NCBI GenBank assembly: GCA_951812345.1
Contig: OX638295.1
Coordinates: 1,708,965 to 1,772,964, forward strand
Direction: 5' to 3'
DNA length: 64,000 bases
Origin: Rhodothermales bacterium
GTDB taxonomy: Bacteria; Bacteroidota; Rhodothermia; Rhodothermales; VXPQ01
Under the pieces are notes generated by a model. It searched no databases. It worked only from the letters and a program-made list of their open reading frames with translations, and had not been told where the DNA came from. The position numbers and the translations under genes were made by a program. The first letter of the stretch is position 1; every line of letters begins with the position of its first letter. This document shows, piece by piece, positions 55,053 to 64,000 of this stretch.

Positions 55053-56243
55053 CTATGGTTGGATGGAAGAGAACCAGGAGCGAACCGCGTCACGAGTCAG
55101 GGTCACCATGTCTTCGCCGGCCGGTCGGGATACCGGGTAGGTCATGCCTTCGACCTGTACTGTAACGCTATCAAGCTGCTGCTCCAGTATAATGCGATCC
55201 ACCATACGAAACGTCATCGCATTGCCGCGATCGATCCAGTACGGGCGCCGCAGATCGTTATCCACCGTCACGCGGATCGGCGCCACACCACCCTTGTCCG
55301 CCACGATCACGATATTCAGCGTGTCGGGAAGGGATTGGGGGGGAATAGTGGACGCCGGGGCGGCTGCATCGGCCATATCGTTCGCCGGCTCAATACGTTC
55401 GGAAGAAAGAGACGCTTGCTGGGCCAACTCATCCGGACCGGATATCGCCCTCGTCAGGCCCCAGATTCCCAATCCGACCACTACGACGAACAAGCCAAGA
55501 AATATCCACCGGGGATCCGTCCCGCTGCCACTGTCCGATCCGGCAGACGACCGCGCGCCAAGAAATATCCACCGGGGATCCGTCCCGCTGCCGCTGTCCG
55601 ATCCGGCAGACGACCGTACGCCTGCAGCTTTTGAGGGGCTGGCCTTGGAGGACGACCTGGAAGAAGCGCTTCGGTCGGCAACTCCCTTGGGCGATGAGAT
55701 TTTCTGGGCAACAGGCTGTTCAGTAGGCGAAGTTTTTGGAGCAGTCGCTCCGAGATCAGTCGCCGCGGAATCACTCTGTGGAGTCGATCCTTCGGATTTT
55801 TCATGTGGGATTTCGGAGGACTTCTTTTCGGCCTGCACCGACGAAGTCTCCTCTGTGACCTGATCCGATTCGGGAGCGGCAGGTTCCTCGCGACCTGTTT
55901 TTTCCCCTTTCTTCGAACTCTCTTTCTGGCCCTCTTCCCCGGACTCGCCCAGATACGCTTTGGCCAGCGAATCGGTATATCGGCCCTTCATCGCCAGTTC
56001 GAGCGCTTCCAGCGTCATCTCCACATCCATGCCCAGATGTTCTGCGTACCCACGCACGAAGAGCCGGAGATATACCCTGTTGAACTGAGGATGACCGATA
56101 AGCGCGTTGTGCTCGAAGAGCTTGATCAGATCGTACGCCATCTTGGTGGCGTCGTGTATGTCGGTCAAAGAGACGCCGCGGGCCCTGCGGATACGGCGCA
56201 GATCCCGGGCGAATCGTGTTCCGCGTTCGGCTTCGCCAGACAT
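55053..56243 (-). CDS. RodZ-like protein: N-terminal helix-turn-helix, one membrane helix, periplasmic domain
   Basis: A 396-residue protein. The N-terminal HTH_25-type domain (FARDLRRIRRARGVSLTDIH...GHPQFNRVYLRLFVRGYAEHLG) is followed by a Ser/Lys/Pro-rich linker, a single TM helix (FLGLFVVVVGLGIWGLTRAI) and a DUF4115-like domain. RodZ links MreB to the cell-wall machinery. Between linker and TM a 63-base tandem duplication repeats 21 residues (ARSSAGSDSGSGTDPRWIFL plus one). No mreB is in the window, so the role is from the family. Confidence 0.85.
   Translation of the reverse strand: MSGEAERGTRFARDLRRIRRARGVSLTDIHDATKMAYDLIKLFEHNALIGHPQFNRVYLRLFVRGYAEHLGMDVEMTLEALELAMKGRYTDSLAKAYLGESGEEGQKESSKKGEKTGREEPAAPESDQVTEETSSVQAEKKSSEIPHEKSEGSTPQSDSAATDLGATAPKTSPTEQPVAQKISSPKGVADRSASSRSSSKASPSKAAGVRSSAGSDSGSGTDPRWIFLGARSSAGSDSGSGTDPRWIFLGLFVVVVGLGIWGLTRAISGPDELAQQASLSSERIEPANDMADAAAPASTIPPQSLPDTLNIVIVADKGGVAPIRVTVDNDLRRPYWIDRGNAMTFRMVDRIILEQQLDSVTVQVEGMTYPVSRPAGEDMVTLTRDAVRSWFSSIQP
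55497..55622. repeat. 63-bp tandem duplication in the RodZ-like gene
   Basis: Units 55497-55559 and 55560-55622 both begin aagaaatatccaccgggg and differ at only a few bases. The frame is kept (21 codons). It duplicates the linker just before the transmembrane helix. Confidence 0.97.
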
Positions 56244-56588
56244 GTATGAACTACTCTCTACTTGAGTGCGCTGTTAATATCTGCCGGAAACCCCGCAGAC
56301 CAACCCCTGAGATTGAAGAAGTGGCAATTCCTGCCGGGAGGATCCTAACCACCCATGAAGGGCAAAGATAAAAAAACCGGGATGCATGGAAAAGCGAAAC
56401 CGGCACGAAGACGCGAAATTATTTGAGGGGCCGGGGATATAAACTGTAATTTTGGCAAGCTCATCCTCAGAGTGAGGAGTGGTGCTGCACGCGCTTACGA
56501 ACACCGCCATTCCTGCTGAACCAACCCCTCCCCTGTGCGTATAGGTGCGTCTTGGGCGGCTTACGGAAGTGCAACGCAAGCCGCACTT
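56244..56588. promoter_or_regulatory. Upstream region of the RodZ-like gene with a Bacteroidota-type promoter motif
   Basis: No gene is seen in these 345 bases. On the minus strand TATCTTTG (56363-56370) fits the -7 element TAnnTTTG known from Bacteroidota, at a distance suited to transcribing the RodZ-like gene. A clear -33 TTTG is not present. The region nearer the tRNA has no identifiable function. Confidence 0.35.
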
Positions 56589-56662
56589 AGGCCCGTAGCT
56601 CAATTTGGCAGAGCAACTGACTCTTAATCAGTGGGTTGGGGGTTCGAGTCCCCCCGGGCCTA
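56589..56662 (+). tRNA. tRNA-Lys (anticodon CTT)
   Basis: A 74-base cloverleaf: acceptor AGGCCCG/CGGGCCT, D-stem GCTC/GAGC, anticodon stem ACTGA/TCAGT with loop CTCTTAA (anticodon CTT, reading AAG), T-arm GGGGG-TTCGAGT-CCCCC and discriminator A. CCA is not encoded. All stems pair without mismatch. Confidence 0.96.
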
Positions 56663-56728
56663 CACGATTCCTCTCCGGCACATCTTTCCCTGTGCCTCCT
56701 CGTCTTTTCAGGACGCCACCCGACCGTT

Positions 56729-57622
56729 TTATCCGCTCTCCCCGAAATTCTTCGTCTGCAGCGGTTGCCCGCAGAAACCGCAATAGGAAACGTTGGGCGT
56801 CCCGCTACCCCGCCCACAGGCCCCGCACACTTTCCACGCGGGCTGGCCTCCTCCATAAAACCGCCCCACCTCCACCCCGACAATGCCTGTCGGGACGGCG
56901 ATAATGGCGTATCCGGTGAACATCAGCAGCACCGCCAGCATCTGGCCGAGGGGCGTCAAGGGCGCAATATCCCCGTACCCGACCGTGGTTACCGTCACGA
57001 TGGCCCAGTATACCCCGCGCGGAATGCTCGTAAAACCCGCATCGACTCCTTCAATGACATACATGAGCGACCCTACAATCACGACGATCGTGGACACGGC
57101 CAGCATAAAAACCACGATCTTGCGTCGGCCCGCCCTGAGCGCCGTGAAAAGCACATCTTCCGCTCCAAGGAACCGCACCAGTTTGAGCACGCGAAAGACC
57201 CGCAAGACACGCAGCACGCGGATCGTAAGGAGAAATCGACCCGGTGGGAACAGGATACTGATAAACGTCGGCAAAATGGCGAGAAGGTCCACCATACCAA
57301 AGAAACTTCTTGCATAGCCTATGGTGCTCCGGGCGCTGTAGAGCCGCAGCACGTATTCCACCGTAAAGAGGATCGTGAATATCCATTCGAGGATAGCCAA
57401 TTCGGCGCCCCACTGTTCGGATATGGCAACCACACTGTCCAGCATGACCGCCACGATGCTCAACAGAATCGCTATAATGAGCACCACGTCGAAAAAATGC
57501 CCCGCCGGGGTGTCGTTCCCGAAAATGATGGTTTCCACGCGATCCCGGAGCGGCGAACGCCGGGATGCAGCGGATGAGTCGGAAGTATCGGGCATATCGG
57601 TTGCGTTGCTTGTATCGGACAT
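56729..57622 (-). CDS. Voltage-gated-type potassium channel with C-terminal zinc ribbon
   Basis: A 297-residue membrane protein from ATG 57622 (MSDTSNATDMPDTSDSSAAS). It has six TM helices, an arginine-rich S4 (FLLTIRVLRVLRVFRVLKLV) and the selectivity filter VTTVGYGDIAPLT, as in Kv/KvAP-like channels. After the last helix, two CxxC pairs (VCGACGRG...YCGFCGQPL) form a probable zinc ribbon that may bind intracellularly. An earlier start is possible. The gene is 55 bases downstream of the exchanger gene on the same strand. Confidence 0.85.
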   Translation of the reverse strand: MSDTSNATDMPDTSDSSAASRRSPLRDRVETIIFGNDTPAGHFFDVVLIIAILLSIVAVMLDSVVAISEQWGAELAILEWIFTILFTVEYVLRLYSARSTIGYARSFFGMVDLLAILPTFISILFPPGRFLLTIRVLRVLRVFRVLKLVRFLGAEDVLFTALRAGRRKIVVFMLAVSTIVVIVGSLMYVIEGVDAGFTSIPRGVYWAIVTVTTVGYGDIAPLTPLGQMLAVLLMFTGYAIIAVPTGIVGVEVGRFYGGGQPAWKVCGACGRGSGTPNVSYCGFCGQPLQTKNFGESG

Positions 57623-57677
57623 GTCGGATGGAGAAATGGGAAAGTGAACCGGTAATACCGGAAGACCGCGACGGCAA

Positions 57678-58790
57678 CTACGTCTCCCCATCTGGCACAG
57701 TCCCTTTCCGCTGACGACCGGAAAAAGCGTAAAACGCGACCGTACCGAGAGCGACCAGCACCAGCGGTGCTACAAAATACAATGTAGCCCCCCAGTTTTT
57801 CACGAAGGAAATGCCTGTGCCTGCATCGGCGCCCGCGGCAAGCAGGAGACAAATCGTATACACCGCATAATACGCCACCAGCATCCCTCCTTCCCAGCGG
57901 GATATTTTCCTGCCCGTGCGGAAAAGCAGCAAACAGCCAAGCGCCACGAACGCCATAATGGGCAGGTCGAATCGAATGACCTCGGCAGAAAGCGCAATGC
58001 CCCCGGCAGATAGCGCGCCTGCCGACCCAAGCACCCCCAAGAGATTGAAAAGGTTGCTCCCGACCACGTTACCTACGGCGATCTCGCGTTCGCCCCGCAG
58101 CGTGGCTACGACAGATGTCGCCACCTCCGGCAAAGAGGTTCCCGCAGCCACTACGGTTAGGCCAATAATCAGGTCGCTCACGCCGAGGGTCGCCGCAATG
58201 GTCGTGGCCCCGCTCACGATCCATTGCGAGGCCGGAATGAGAAGAAGGAAGCCCATCGTCAGGAAAACCGTGTCCCGGAAACGCAAGGCGGGTCTGGTTC
58301 CGGCGTCTGCCGCAATGTCTCCCCCGGAAATGCCCTTTGCCGTTTCCTGCCGCCGTCCTCGCCATATCTTCCAGGCGATATATGCTACGAGGACAAGGAA
58401 AAGGGCAGTTCCCTCGAGCCTGCCGAGACGGTGATCCATTCCCAGTCCCAGGACCGCCGCCGATACCACAACCATAAAAAGCAGATCGGTGCGCAGCATC
58501 CGCTGCGTAGCGACAAGCGGCGCCGCCAGCGCGGAAACGCCCAGAACGAAAAGCGTATTGAAAATATTGCTGCCCACGACATTGCCGACGGCTATGCCGG
58601 TCTCGCCAGACAGCGCGGCCTGGAGCACCACGGCGAATTCAGGAGCGCTGGTGCCCAACGCCACGACGGTCAGGCCCACTACCAGCGGAGCCATACCTAA
58701 GGCTCTTGCCAGCCGTGAGGCCCCCCGCACAAACAAATCGGCCCCGCCAGCCAGCAACACCAGCCCGGCAATACATTGCAGATAGGCCAT
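57678..58790 (-). CDS. Calcium/sodium antiporter (CaCA family, YrbG/CaxA-like)
   Basis: A 370-residue transporter from ATG 58790 (MAYLQCIAGLVLLAGGADLF). Two homologous halves each hold the alpha-repeat motif: GLTVVALGTSAPEFAVVLQA and GLTVVAAGTSLPEVATSVVA, followed by GNVVGSNIFN and GNVVGSNLFN. The family exchanges Ca2+ for Na+ or K+ across the inner membrane. It is followed by the ion-channel gene, suggesting a small ion-homeostasis pair. Confidence 0.93.
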   Translation of the reverse strand: MAYLQCIAGLVLLAGGADLFVRGASRLARALGMAPLVVGLTVVALGTSAPEFAVVLQAALSGETGIAVGNVVGSNIFNTLFVLGVSALAAPLVATQRMLRTDLLFMVVVSAAVLGLGMDHRLGRLEGTALFLVLVAYIAWKIWRGRRQETAKGISGGDIAADAGTRPALRFRDTVFLTMGFLLLIPASQWIVSGATTIAATLGVSDLIIGLTVVAAGTSLPEVATSVVATLRGEREIAVGNVVGSNLFNLLGVLGSAGALSAGGIALSAEVIRFDLPIMAFVALGCLLLFRTGRKISRWEGGMLVAYYAVYTICLLLAAGADAGTGISFVKNWGATLYFVAPLVLVALGTVAFYAFSGRQRKGTVPDGET

Positions 58791-58944
58791 ACGCTCGGGT
58801 CTATTCTCAGTCCGGAATGGTTGCAAACATACAGAAAAGCACGCGTTCGTTCTAAACTTCCCGAAACAATTTGCAGAGAGCATACGGGCGTGGTAACTTG
58901 CCCAGCATGTCTATCGCAGGGAAACTTCACAGCCTCCCTTCTCC

Positions 58945-60009
58945 ATGAACCGTTTCTCGTTCCGCAGGAAACAGCCCGGAGCGCGTCTTGTACGCACCGT
59001 ATCGACGATCGTCGCCGCTGCCGCTCTTTCCGTCCCCGTACTGGCCCAAAACGTTCATAAGCAGCACTCCACTGCCGAGCGTATGGCCCGCGCAGCCAAC
59101 CGATTCATCGAAACGCTGGACGCCGATCAGCGAGCCAGGGCCGTGCTGCCGTTCGACGACGAGGAACGGTACAATTTTCACTTTGTCCCGCGCACACGCA
59201 ACGGACTGCCGCTCAAGCAGATGGCGAACTCACAGCGCATCGCTGCACACGATTTGCTGCGAAGCGCCCTGAGTTCGCAGGGATACCTCAAGGCCACCAG
59301 CGTCATACAACTGGAGCGCGTACTTGAAATTCTTGAGCGCAGCGCGCACCGAGACCGCGAATTATACTTCGTGACCGTGTTCGGCGAACCCGGCGGAGAC
59401 GCCCCCTGGGGCTGGCGGTTCGAGGGGCACCACCTGTCGCTCAATTACACGTCCGTCACGGGCGTCACCGTCACCACGCCCACATTCTTCGGGGCCAATC
59501 CGGCAGAAGTGCGCTCCGGTCCCGGGACCGGCCTTCGCGTGCTGGCTGCCGAAGAAGACCTGGGCAGGCAACTGATACGCATGCTCCCCTCCAACCGGCG
59601 CGAACGGGCCATCATCGCCTCTACCGCGCCTGCCGAAATCATCACAGGCGCCGACCGGGAAGCGCGTCTGGAGCGCTTCGAAGGACTTCCCGTCGCGGAT
59701 ATGACCACAGCGGAACGCGGCGTCATGCAGCGGCTGATCCTCGAATACCTGCATAATATGCCGGAGGATATAGCCAGAGAACAATTCGCAAAAATACAGG
59801 AGACATTCGACGCCCTGTGGTTCGCCTGGGCCGGCCCGCTGGAACCCGGTGCGGACCACTATTATCGCATTCACGGCCCGACTGTGCTTTTCGAATACGA
59901 CAATACGCAGAACAGGGCCAACCATGTACACAGCATATGGCGGGATCTCAAAAACGATTTCGGGGGGGATCTCCTGCGGCGGCACTACGACAAGCACGCC
60001 CACGACTGA
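58945..60009 (+). CDS. Exported DUF3500 family protein
   Basis: A 354-residue protein with a cleavable signal peptide (ending VLAQN). The DUF3500 pattern is recognisable: FDDEERYNFHFVPRTRNGLP...WGWRFEGHHLSLNYT and the C-terminal YYRIHGPTVLFEYDN...NHVHSIWRDLKNDFGGDLL. Function is unknown; many members are periplasmic, and bound metal or cofactor has not been established. It starts an upstream run of two exported-protein genes on the plus strand. Confidence 0.85.
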   Translation: MNRFSFRRKQPGARLVRTVSTIVAAAALSVPVLAQNVHKQHSTAERMARAANRFIETLDADQRARAVLPFDDEERYNFHFVPRTRNGLPLKQMANSQRIAAHDLLRSALSSQGYLKATSVIQLERVLEILERSAHRDRELYFVTVFGEPGGDAPWGWRFEGHHLSLNYTSVTGVTVTTPTFFGANPAEVRSGPGTGLRVLAAEEDLGRQLIRMLPSNRRERAIIASTAPAEIITGADREARLERFEGLPVADMTTAERGVMQRLILEYLHNMPEDIAREQFAKIQETFDALWFAWAGPLEPGADHYYRIHGPTVLFEYDNTQNRANHVHSIWRDLKNDFGGDLLRRHYDKHAHD

Positions 60010-60143
60010 TACAGCGCCCCGCAATCTATTAATCTGTACCTGCGAATTCCTCACCTAACTGCTCATGCCGTATCTTCAACAGTTGCCCTGCTTCAAGGAA
60101 TAGCACAACGACAAGGCGCCAGCCGTTCAGCGTACATCTTCTC

Positions 60144-61862
60144 ATGAAACCTGTTTGTAAGCTCTCCAACATCCTCTTGGGGGTGTTTCTCCTGATCCCA
60201 GGAATCTTTGGCGCAGAGGAGGTTTCAGGGCAGATACCGGAGCAATATCCCGCCAACGCCACGGTATCGGATCGGGGCGATGTTCTGGCGGAGCCCGCAG
60301 ACTATTGGATCTTTCTGGACGGAAAACCGGATACGTCCCCCGTCGAAATAAGCGAGCGGGCGCGGGTGCGCCGGGCGCGCCGCGGGCAGCCGCACGCTGT
60401 CGAAATGGACCGGAATGTCTCCCCGACATATATCCGCAGACTCGAGGAACTCGGCGTACGAATCCGGGTGGAAAGCCGCTGGCTCAATGCGGTGAGCGCC
60501 GCATTGCCCGAGGAGTTGCTTGCCCGGGTCCGGGAGATGGAGTTTGTGCGGGAGGTGCGCCCGCTGGCCCGGCGTAATGCCACGCTTCCCGAACCGATTC
60601 CGGAGGCGGCGCCCCTGGCAAAAACGGCAGACGACCACTACGGGCCGTCCCGGACGCAGCTTGCCCTGATGAACGCGATCGCACCGCTCGAGCGAGGCAT
60701 CAATGGCGAAGGAGTGCGTATCGGGTTTCTCGACACGCCGTTCTCCGAATTCAACCACTCCGTCTTCGATTCCCTCAAAAGCGACGGCCGCCTCATTGAA
60801 ATAAGGAATTTCACAGGGAAAACGGACGACCCCAGCAGGCACGGCATGAACGTGGCTTCCACGGCCGTAGGGTATCAGGAAGGCGAACTGATAGGCCCGG
60901 CGCATAAAGCCGAAGTGCTTGCAGGCGTCACGGAGTATACACGCTTCAACTCCGAGACAAATCAGGAGGAAGACAACCTTGTAGCCGGCCTCGAATGGCT
61001 GGAAAGCGAGGGCGTGGATGTGGTTAATATCTCCCTTGGTTATACGGAGTTCGAACCGGGGCAAAACAGCTACACCGTGGAGGATCTCGACGGCGATACG
61101 GGGATCACGACGATTGCCGTGGACCGGGCGGCGGCGCTCGGCGTGGTCGTGGTGTCAAGCGCGGGGAATTCGGGTGATAAGAACTGGTACTTTATCTCCA
61201 CGCCCGCCGATGCGGATTCCGTGATTGCGGTAGGAGCCGTTCGCCGGGATTCGTCCCGCGCTGCGTTCAGTTCGTTCGGCCCCACGGCCGACGGCCGCAT
61301 CAAACCGGACGTTTCCGCTCTGGGCGTCTCCGTGTATATTGCCCTTCCCGGCGCCCGGTTCGGATACTCGGACGGCACCTCGTTCTCCAGCCCGCTCACA
61401 GCAGCGGTCGTCGCGCAAATGTTACAGGTCAATCCGGACCTTGCTCCCATGGATGTGCTCGACATTTTGCGCATGACGGCCCATCAAGCGGCAGCGCCGG
61501 ACAATTCGCTGGGCTGGGGCATTATAAACGCCGACGAGGCGGTCAAAATGGCGGAAAGCCTGGCCGGCCCGCTGTCCTCGTCCGCCACAGAACTTCCGAC
61601 CGAGACAGCGCTTTGGGGCAACTATCCGAATCCGTTCAATCCGGAAACCACCATACGGTATACGTTGCCGCAGGCAGGCAAGGTGCATCTTGCGGTATAC
61701 AACCTGCTCGGCCACGAAGTAGCGGTGCTTGTGGACGAAGCGAAGCCCGCAGGCCATCACGCCACACGCTTCGATGCGGGCAATCTGCCCAGCGGGGCGT
61801 ACCTCTACCGGTTGCAGACGCAAGACCGGATCATGGCAAAAACCATGATCCTCGTCAAGTAA
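60144..61862 (+). CDS. Exported subtilisin-like serine protease (S8) with T9SS type A sorting domain
   Basis: A 572-residue secreted protease. It has an N-terminal signal peptide, a propeptide-like region to about residue 160, and the S8 catalytic triad Asp197 (IGFLDTPF), His233 (SRHGMNVAS) and Ser413 (GTSFSSP), with oxyanion Asn342 (SSAGNSGD). The C-terminal 75 residues (NYPNPFNPETTIRYTLP...GHEVAVLVDEAKPAG...PSGAYLYRLQ...KTMILVK) are a type IX secretion type A sorting domain, directing the enzyme to the cell surface or medium. This domain is a good indicator of the Bacteroidota/Rhodothermota lineage. Confidence 0.93.
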   Translation: MKPVCKLSNILLGVFLLIPGIFGAEEVSGQIPEQYPANATVSDRGDVLAEPADYWIFLDGKPDTSPVEISERARVRRARRGQPHAVEMDRNVSPTYIRRLEELGVRIRVESRWLNAVSAALPEELLARVREMEFVREVRPLARRNATLPEPIPEAAPLAKTADDHYGPSRTQLALMNAIAPLERGINGEGVRIGFLDTPFSEFNHSVFDSLKSDGRLIEIRNFTGKTDDPSRHGMNVASTAVGYQEGELIGPAHKAEVLAGVTEYTRFNSETNQEEDNLVAGLEWLESEGVDVVNISLGYTEFEPGQNSYTVEDLDGDTGITTIAVDRAAALGVVVVSSAGNSGDKNWYFISTPADADSVIAVGAVRRDSSRAAFSSFGPTADGRIKPDVSALGVSVYIALPGARFGYSDGTSFSSPLTAAVVAQMLQVNPDLAPMDVLDILRMTAHQAAAPDNSLGWGIINADEAVKMAESLAGPLSSSATELPTETALWGNYPNPFNPETTIRYTLPQAGKVHLAVYNLLGHEVAVLVDEAKPAGHHATRFDAGNLPSGAYLYRLQTQDRIMAKTMILVK

Positions 61863-61893
61863 GAACGCAAACAACGGATACGACGCTCCGTAT

Positions 61894-62685
61894 CTACACC
61901 TGCGAATAGCCCGTCGGGCGAAGCATGTAGCTGCTGATAGCCGATACGGTTTCGGCGTAATACGGATCGGCGCTGAGCGTCTTCCAATCCGGATGGGCAA
62001 TGAACTTCGCCCACGCCTCGTCTTTGGCGGCCATGTTCTCGAAAACGAGCATGTATGTCAGGTTCGGAAGCTGCTCCCCAACGAGCGCCTCTCCAAAAAA
62101 GACGGGGTGCAAACCCACTTCGCGGAAAATCGGAATCTCGCCGTTGTTGAACATCTCGATCTTGCGAATGCCCGCCTCGTCGCTTTGGCTTTCGTAGACG
62201 CGCAGTTCGAACACCCGCCCGCCTGAAGAAATCGGCGTCTCCATCACCGGCATATCATCGAACGCCTTGAAAAGCGAACTCTCGTACCGGGCATAGGACG
62301 GATCGGCCATGGAACGCTTCAGAAAGCCCTCGCCGGCCTGCATGTACGCCTCGTCCTCCGCCAGACGCCGGCGTACGCTCGTTGCCGATTCAAGGTCCGC
62401 ATGGGGCAGCAGCACATAGACCGAAGGACCATTCGGGCCGTGCATGACCGTGAATGCGCCTACCGGCTCGACTCCAAGACGGTTCAGCGCGGGTGTGGCC
62501 ACATCTCCCCAGAAAGTATGGAAAGCGCGCTGCTGGGACACGTTGCGCAAGCGGTACCGGCGCAGTTCGTAGTACTGCGATGCAGGAGCGGCGCCACGCG
62601 TTATGGCGCCCAGAGCGGTCTGCGGCGCCACCAAAGGCGCAAGAGCCGCCGGAACGGCAGAGGCAAGTAAAGTACGTCTGTTCAT
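61894..62685 (-). CDS. NIPSNAP-family protein with twin-arginine-like signal
   Basis: A 263-residue protein beginning MNRRTLLASAVPAALAPLVA, a twin-arginine-type signal ending before AITRGAAP. The body has two ferredoxin-like NIPSNAP repeats (YYELRRYRLRNVSQQRAFHT; VFELRVYESQSDEAG), typical of dimeric alpha+beta barrel proteins. NIPSNAP proteins have no settled enzymatic role in bacteria. It converges on the protease gene. Confidence 0.85.
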   Translation of the reverse strand: MNRRTLLASAVPAALAPLVAPQTALGAITRGAAPASQYYELRRYRLRNVSQQRAFHTFWGDVATPALNRLGVEPVGAFTVMHGPNGPSVYVLLPHADLESATSVRRRLAEDEAYMQAGEGFLKRSMADPSYARYESSLFKAFDDMPVMETPISSGGRVFELRVYESQSDEAGIRKIEMFNNGEIPIFREVGLHPVFFGEALVGEQLPNLTYMLVFENMAAKDEAWAKFIAHPDWKTLSADPYYAETVSAISSYMLRPTGYSQV

Positions 62686-62800
62686 CGTCTTGGGGAAGGT
62701 TTCGGGTATTCTTATGGGGTATCCATATACAGGACGAACGACCCCGCGATCGGAACCGGCCGTCCGGCGGCGGCATAGCGCCGCAACAATCGCTCCACGG

Positions 62801-63724
62801 CTACATGGAGACTTTCAGGGCAAGAAGCTGGTCGGACATCATCACGGGCACATACAACATCTGCGTATCGGTCACGAATTCCACATCGGCGGTGCCCTGT
62901 CCCGGAGTACGTAACAGGGTCAATCCTTCTCCGTCGCGGAAGTGCAGCAAGCGGCCGCCGCCCCAGTCCGACACGAACAGACCGCCCATGCCGTCCGGCT
63001 CGACCGCATCGAGCGCGCCCTCCGGCTCGGTTCCATGCAAGGCGCGCACACTCATATCCGCAAACGAGATTGCTTGCAGGTACCGGGCCTGACCCGGCTC
63101 TTCCGCCGTGGAATCGGCGGCGGCGATGTACAACTCGTCTCCTATCACATGCACCCCATTCGGCACCAGCACATTCCCGTGTTCGAGCCAGACGTCAAAA
63201 GAACCGTCCTGTAGCGCATACACCTTGCTGAAACGCGAATCGGATACGTAGACCGCGCCGTCCTCGCCCACGGTCACATCGTTCAGGTAGACCTCGTCCC
63301 CTTCCACGACATGCTCGGCCAAAATCTCTCCGGAATCGAGATCGATTTCAAGCAGCGTGTTTTCGTCCGCCACATACAGGATATCCCCGCCAAGCTCAAT
63401 GCCCTTCGGGGCGCTCAGATCGCTCACCCACATGGAATCTACCATCATCCCGTCCGTAGACACTTTGGCTATGGAGCCCGGTCCGTCGAAATTGATATTC
63501 GACACGTACAGCACGTCTCGGGCCGCATCGTAGACGGCCGATTCCGGCCGGTTAAGCCCCTCCTCAAGGACCCATACGTCCGTGAGGACGACCGGCGCCG
63601 GCGCTTCCTCGACAGGCATTTCCTCTTCGGCGGCCGGCTGGCACCCGATGGAGAACACGGCCAACAGCATAAAGGCAAGGGCGAAAGAAACGCCCCGTAA
63701 AGCAAGATTTCGATGCAATACCAT
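62801..63724 (-). CDS. SMP-30/gluconolactonase-like beta-propeller lipoprotein
   Basis: A 307-residue lipoprotein from ATG 63724 (MVLHRNLALRGVSFALAFML). The lipobox is FSIGCQP. The remainder is a six-bladed beta-propeller of the SMP-30/NHL type, with repeated strands like YDAARDVLYVSNINFDGPGS, GDILYVADENTLLEIDLDSG and NGVHVIGDELYIAAAD. It would face the periplasm. Catalytic lactonase activity is possible but the metal ligands are not clear. Confidence 0.85.
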   Translation of the reverse strand: MVLHRNLALRGVSFALAFMLLAVFSIGCQPAAEEEMPVEEAPAPVVLTDVWVLEEGLNRPESAVYDAARDVLYVSNINFDGPGSIAKVSTDGMMVDSMWVSDLSAPKGIELGGDILYVADENTLLEIDLDSGEILAEHVVEGDEVYLNDVTVGEDGAVYVSDSRFSKVYALQDGSFDVWLEHGNVLVPNGVHVIGDELYIAAADSTAEEPGQARYLQAISFADMSVRALHGTEPEGALDAVEPDGMGGLFVSDWGGGRLLHFRDGEGLTLLRTPGQGTADVEFVTDTQMLYVPVMMSDQLLALKVSM

Positions 63725-63894
63725 GGAATTTGCCGCAAACGCGACGGTTTGGCGGGAATGGGAGTGTACGGACAGGAACGTGTTCAATAAGACGCGCGAC
63801 AACACGGTCACCGGAACTCCGGAAACGCGCCGGACGGAAAACCGCCCCCCAAAGATACGGCAAGGGCGGGAATACGACCGCATGCGCTCCGGAA

Positions 63895-63999
63895 TCACTC
63901 CGTGATGTCCTGCTGCGCTTCCAGATACCAGTCCGGCGTGCCGAACCAGTCGTGCATTTCCTGCTCGAACGGCGCCACGACGTACTCCGGCTCGGGATA
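63895..63999 (-). CDS. C-terminal end of an unidentified gene (partial)
   Basis: A minus-strand frame enters from the right edge and ends at TGA 63895-63897: YPEPEYVVAPFEQEMHDWFG, then TPDWYLEAQQDITE. It ends about 170 bases before the SMP-30-like gene on the same strand. Codon use fits a real gene. I cannot identify the family. Confidence 0.55.
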   Translation of the reverse strand, partial: YPEPEYVVAPFEQEMHDWFGTPDWYLEAQQDITE

Positions 64000-64000
64000 G

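Overview
The window comes from a moderately G+C-rich bacterium, most likely of the Bacteroidota/Rhodothermota group. The grounds are a subtilisin-like protease ending in a type IX secretion sorting domain, a TonB remnant, a methylmalonyl-CoA mutase/MeaB pair and many lipoproteins. The phylum is an inference; no rRNA gene is present.

Positions 1-16.2 kb are almost entirely on the minus strand and hold the RNA and translation core: rimP-nusA-infB-rbfA-truB-ribF-rpsO-pnp, then an M16 peptidase, a sugar-nucleotide epimerase and scpA (scpB begins at the left edge). Upstream lie nadB and prfB, and prfB carries the classic RF2 programmed frameshift. Three hairpin/T-tract terminators sit between nadB and rimP. 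From 16.4 to 28.1 kb come an aminotransferase, an aldehyde dehydrogenase, meaB, a methylmalonyl-CoA mutase with both halves in one polypeptide, a SpoU RNA methyltransferase, cmk and an rpsA with long low-complexity tails.

From 28.1 to 41.2 kb the core is interrupted by an accessory (defence) island of variable and often lower G+C. It holds an AT-rich orphan gene; a CBASS anti-phage operon (small Cys-rich protein, CapV-like patatin phospholipase, DncV-like CD-NTase, stand-alone E2-like protein fused to a SEC-C zinc motif); remnants of a TonB-type gene, a BrnT-like toxin and an IS3 transposase; a 994-residue nuclease/adenine-methyltransferase-like protein; a pentapeptide-repeat membrane protein cleanly split by an IS1595-family element that carries a methyltransferase fragment; a small DNA-methyltransferase-like gene; and an orphan HigA/NadS-like regulator.

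From 41.2 kb the core resumes: gltX, a run of three SurA-type periplasmic foldases, a MoxR ATPase, a 7TM-HD phosphodiesterase, a sodium/solute symporter, ligA, a RodZ-like protein, tRNA-Lys(CTT), an ion channel, a Ca2+/Na+ exchanger, a DUF3500 protein, the T9SS-exported protease, a NIPSNAP protein and an SMP-30-like lipoprotein. Two copies of a MITE-like repeat with terminal inverted repeats lie next to cmk/rpsA and ligA.

The most interesting system is the CBASS operon. Its E2-only architecture, SEC-C fusion and linked 68-residue Cys-rich protein deserve follow-up.
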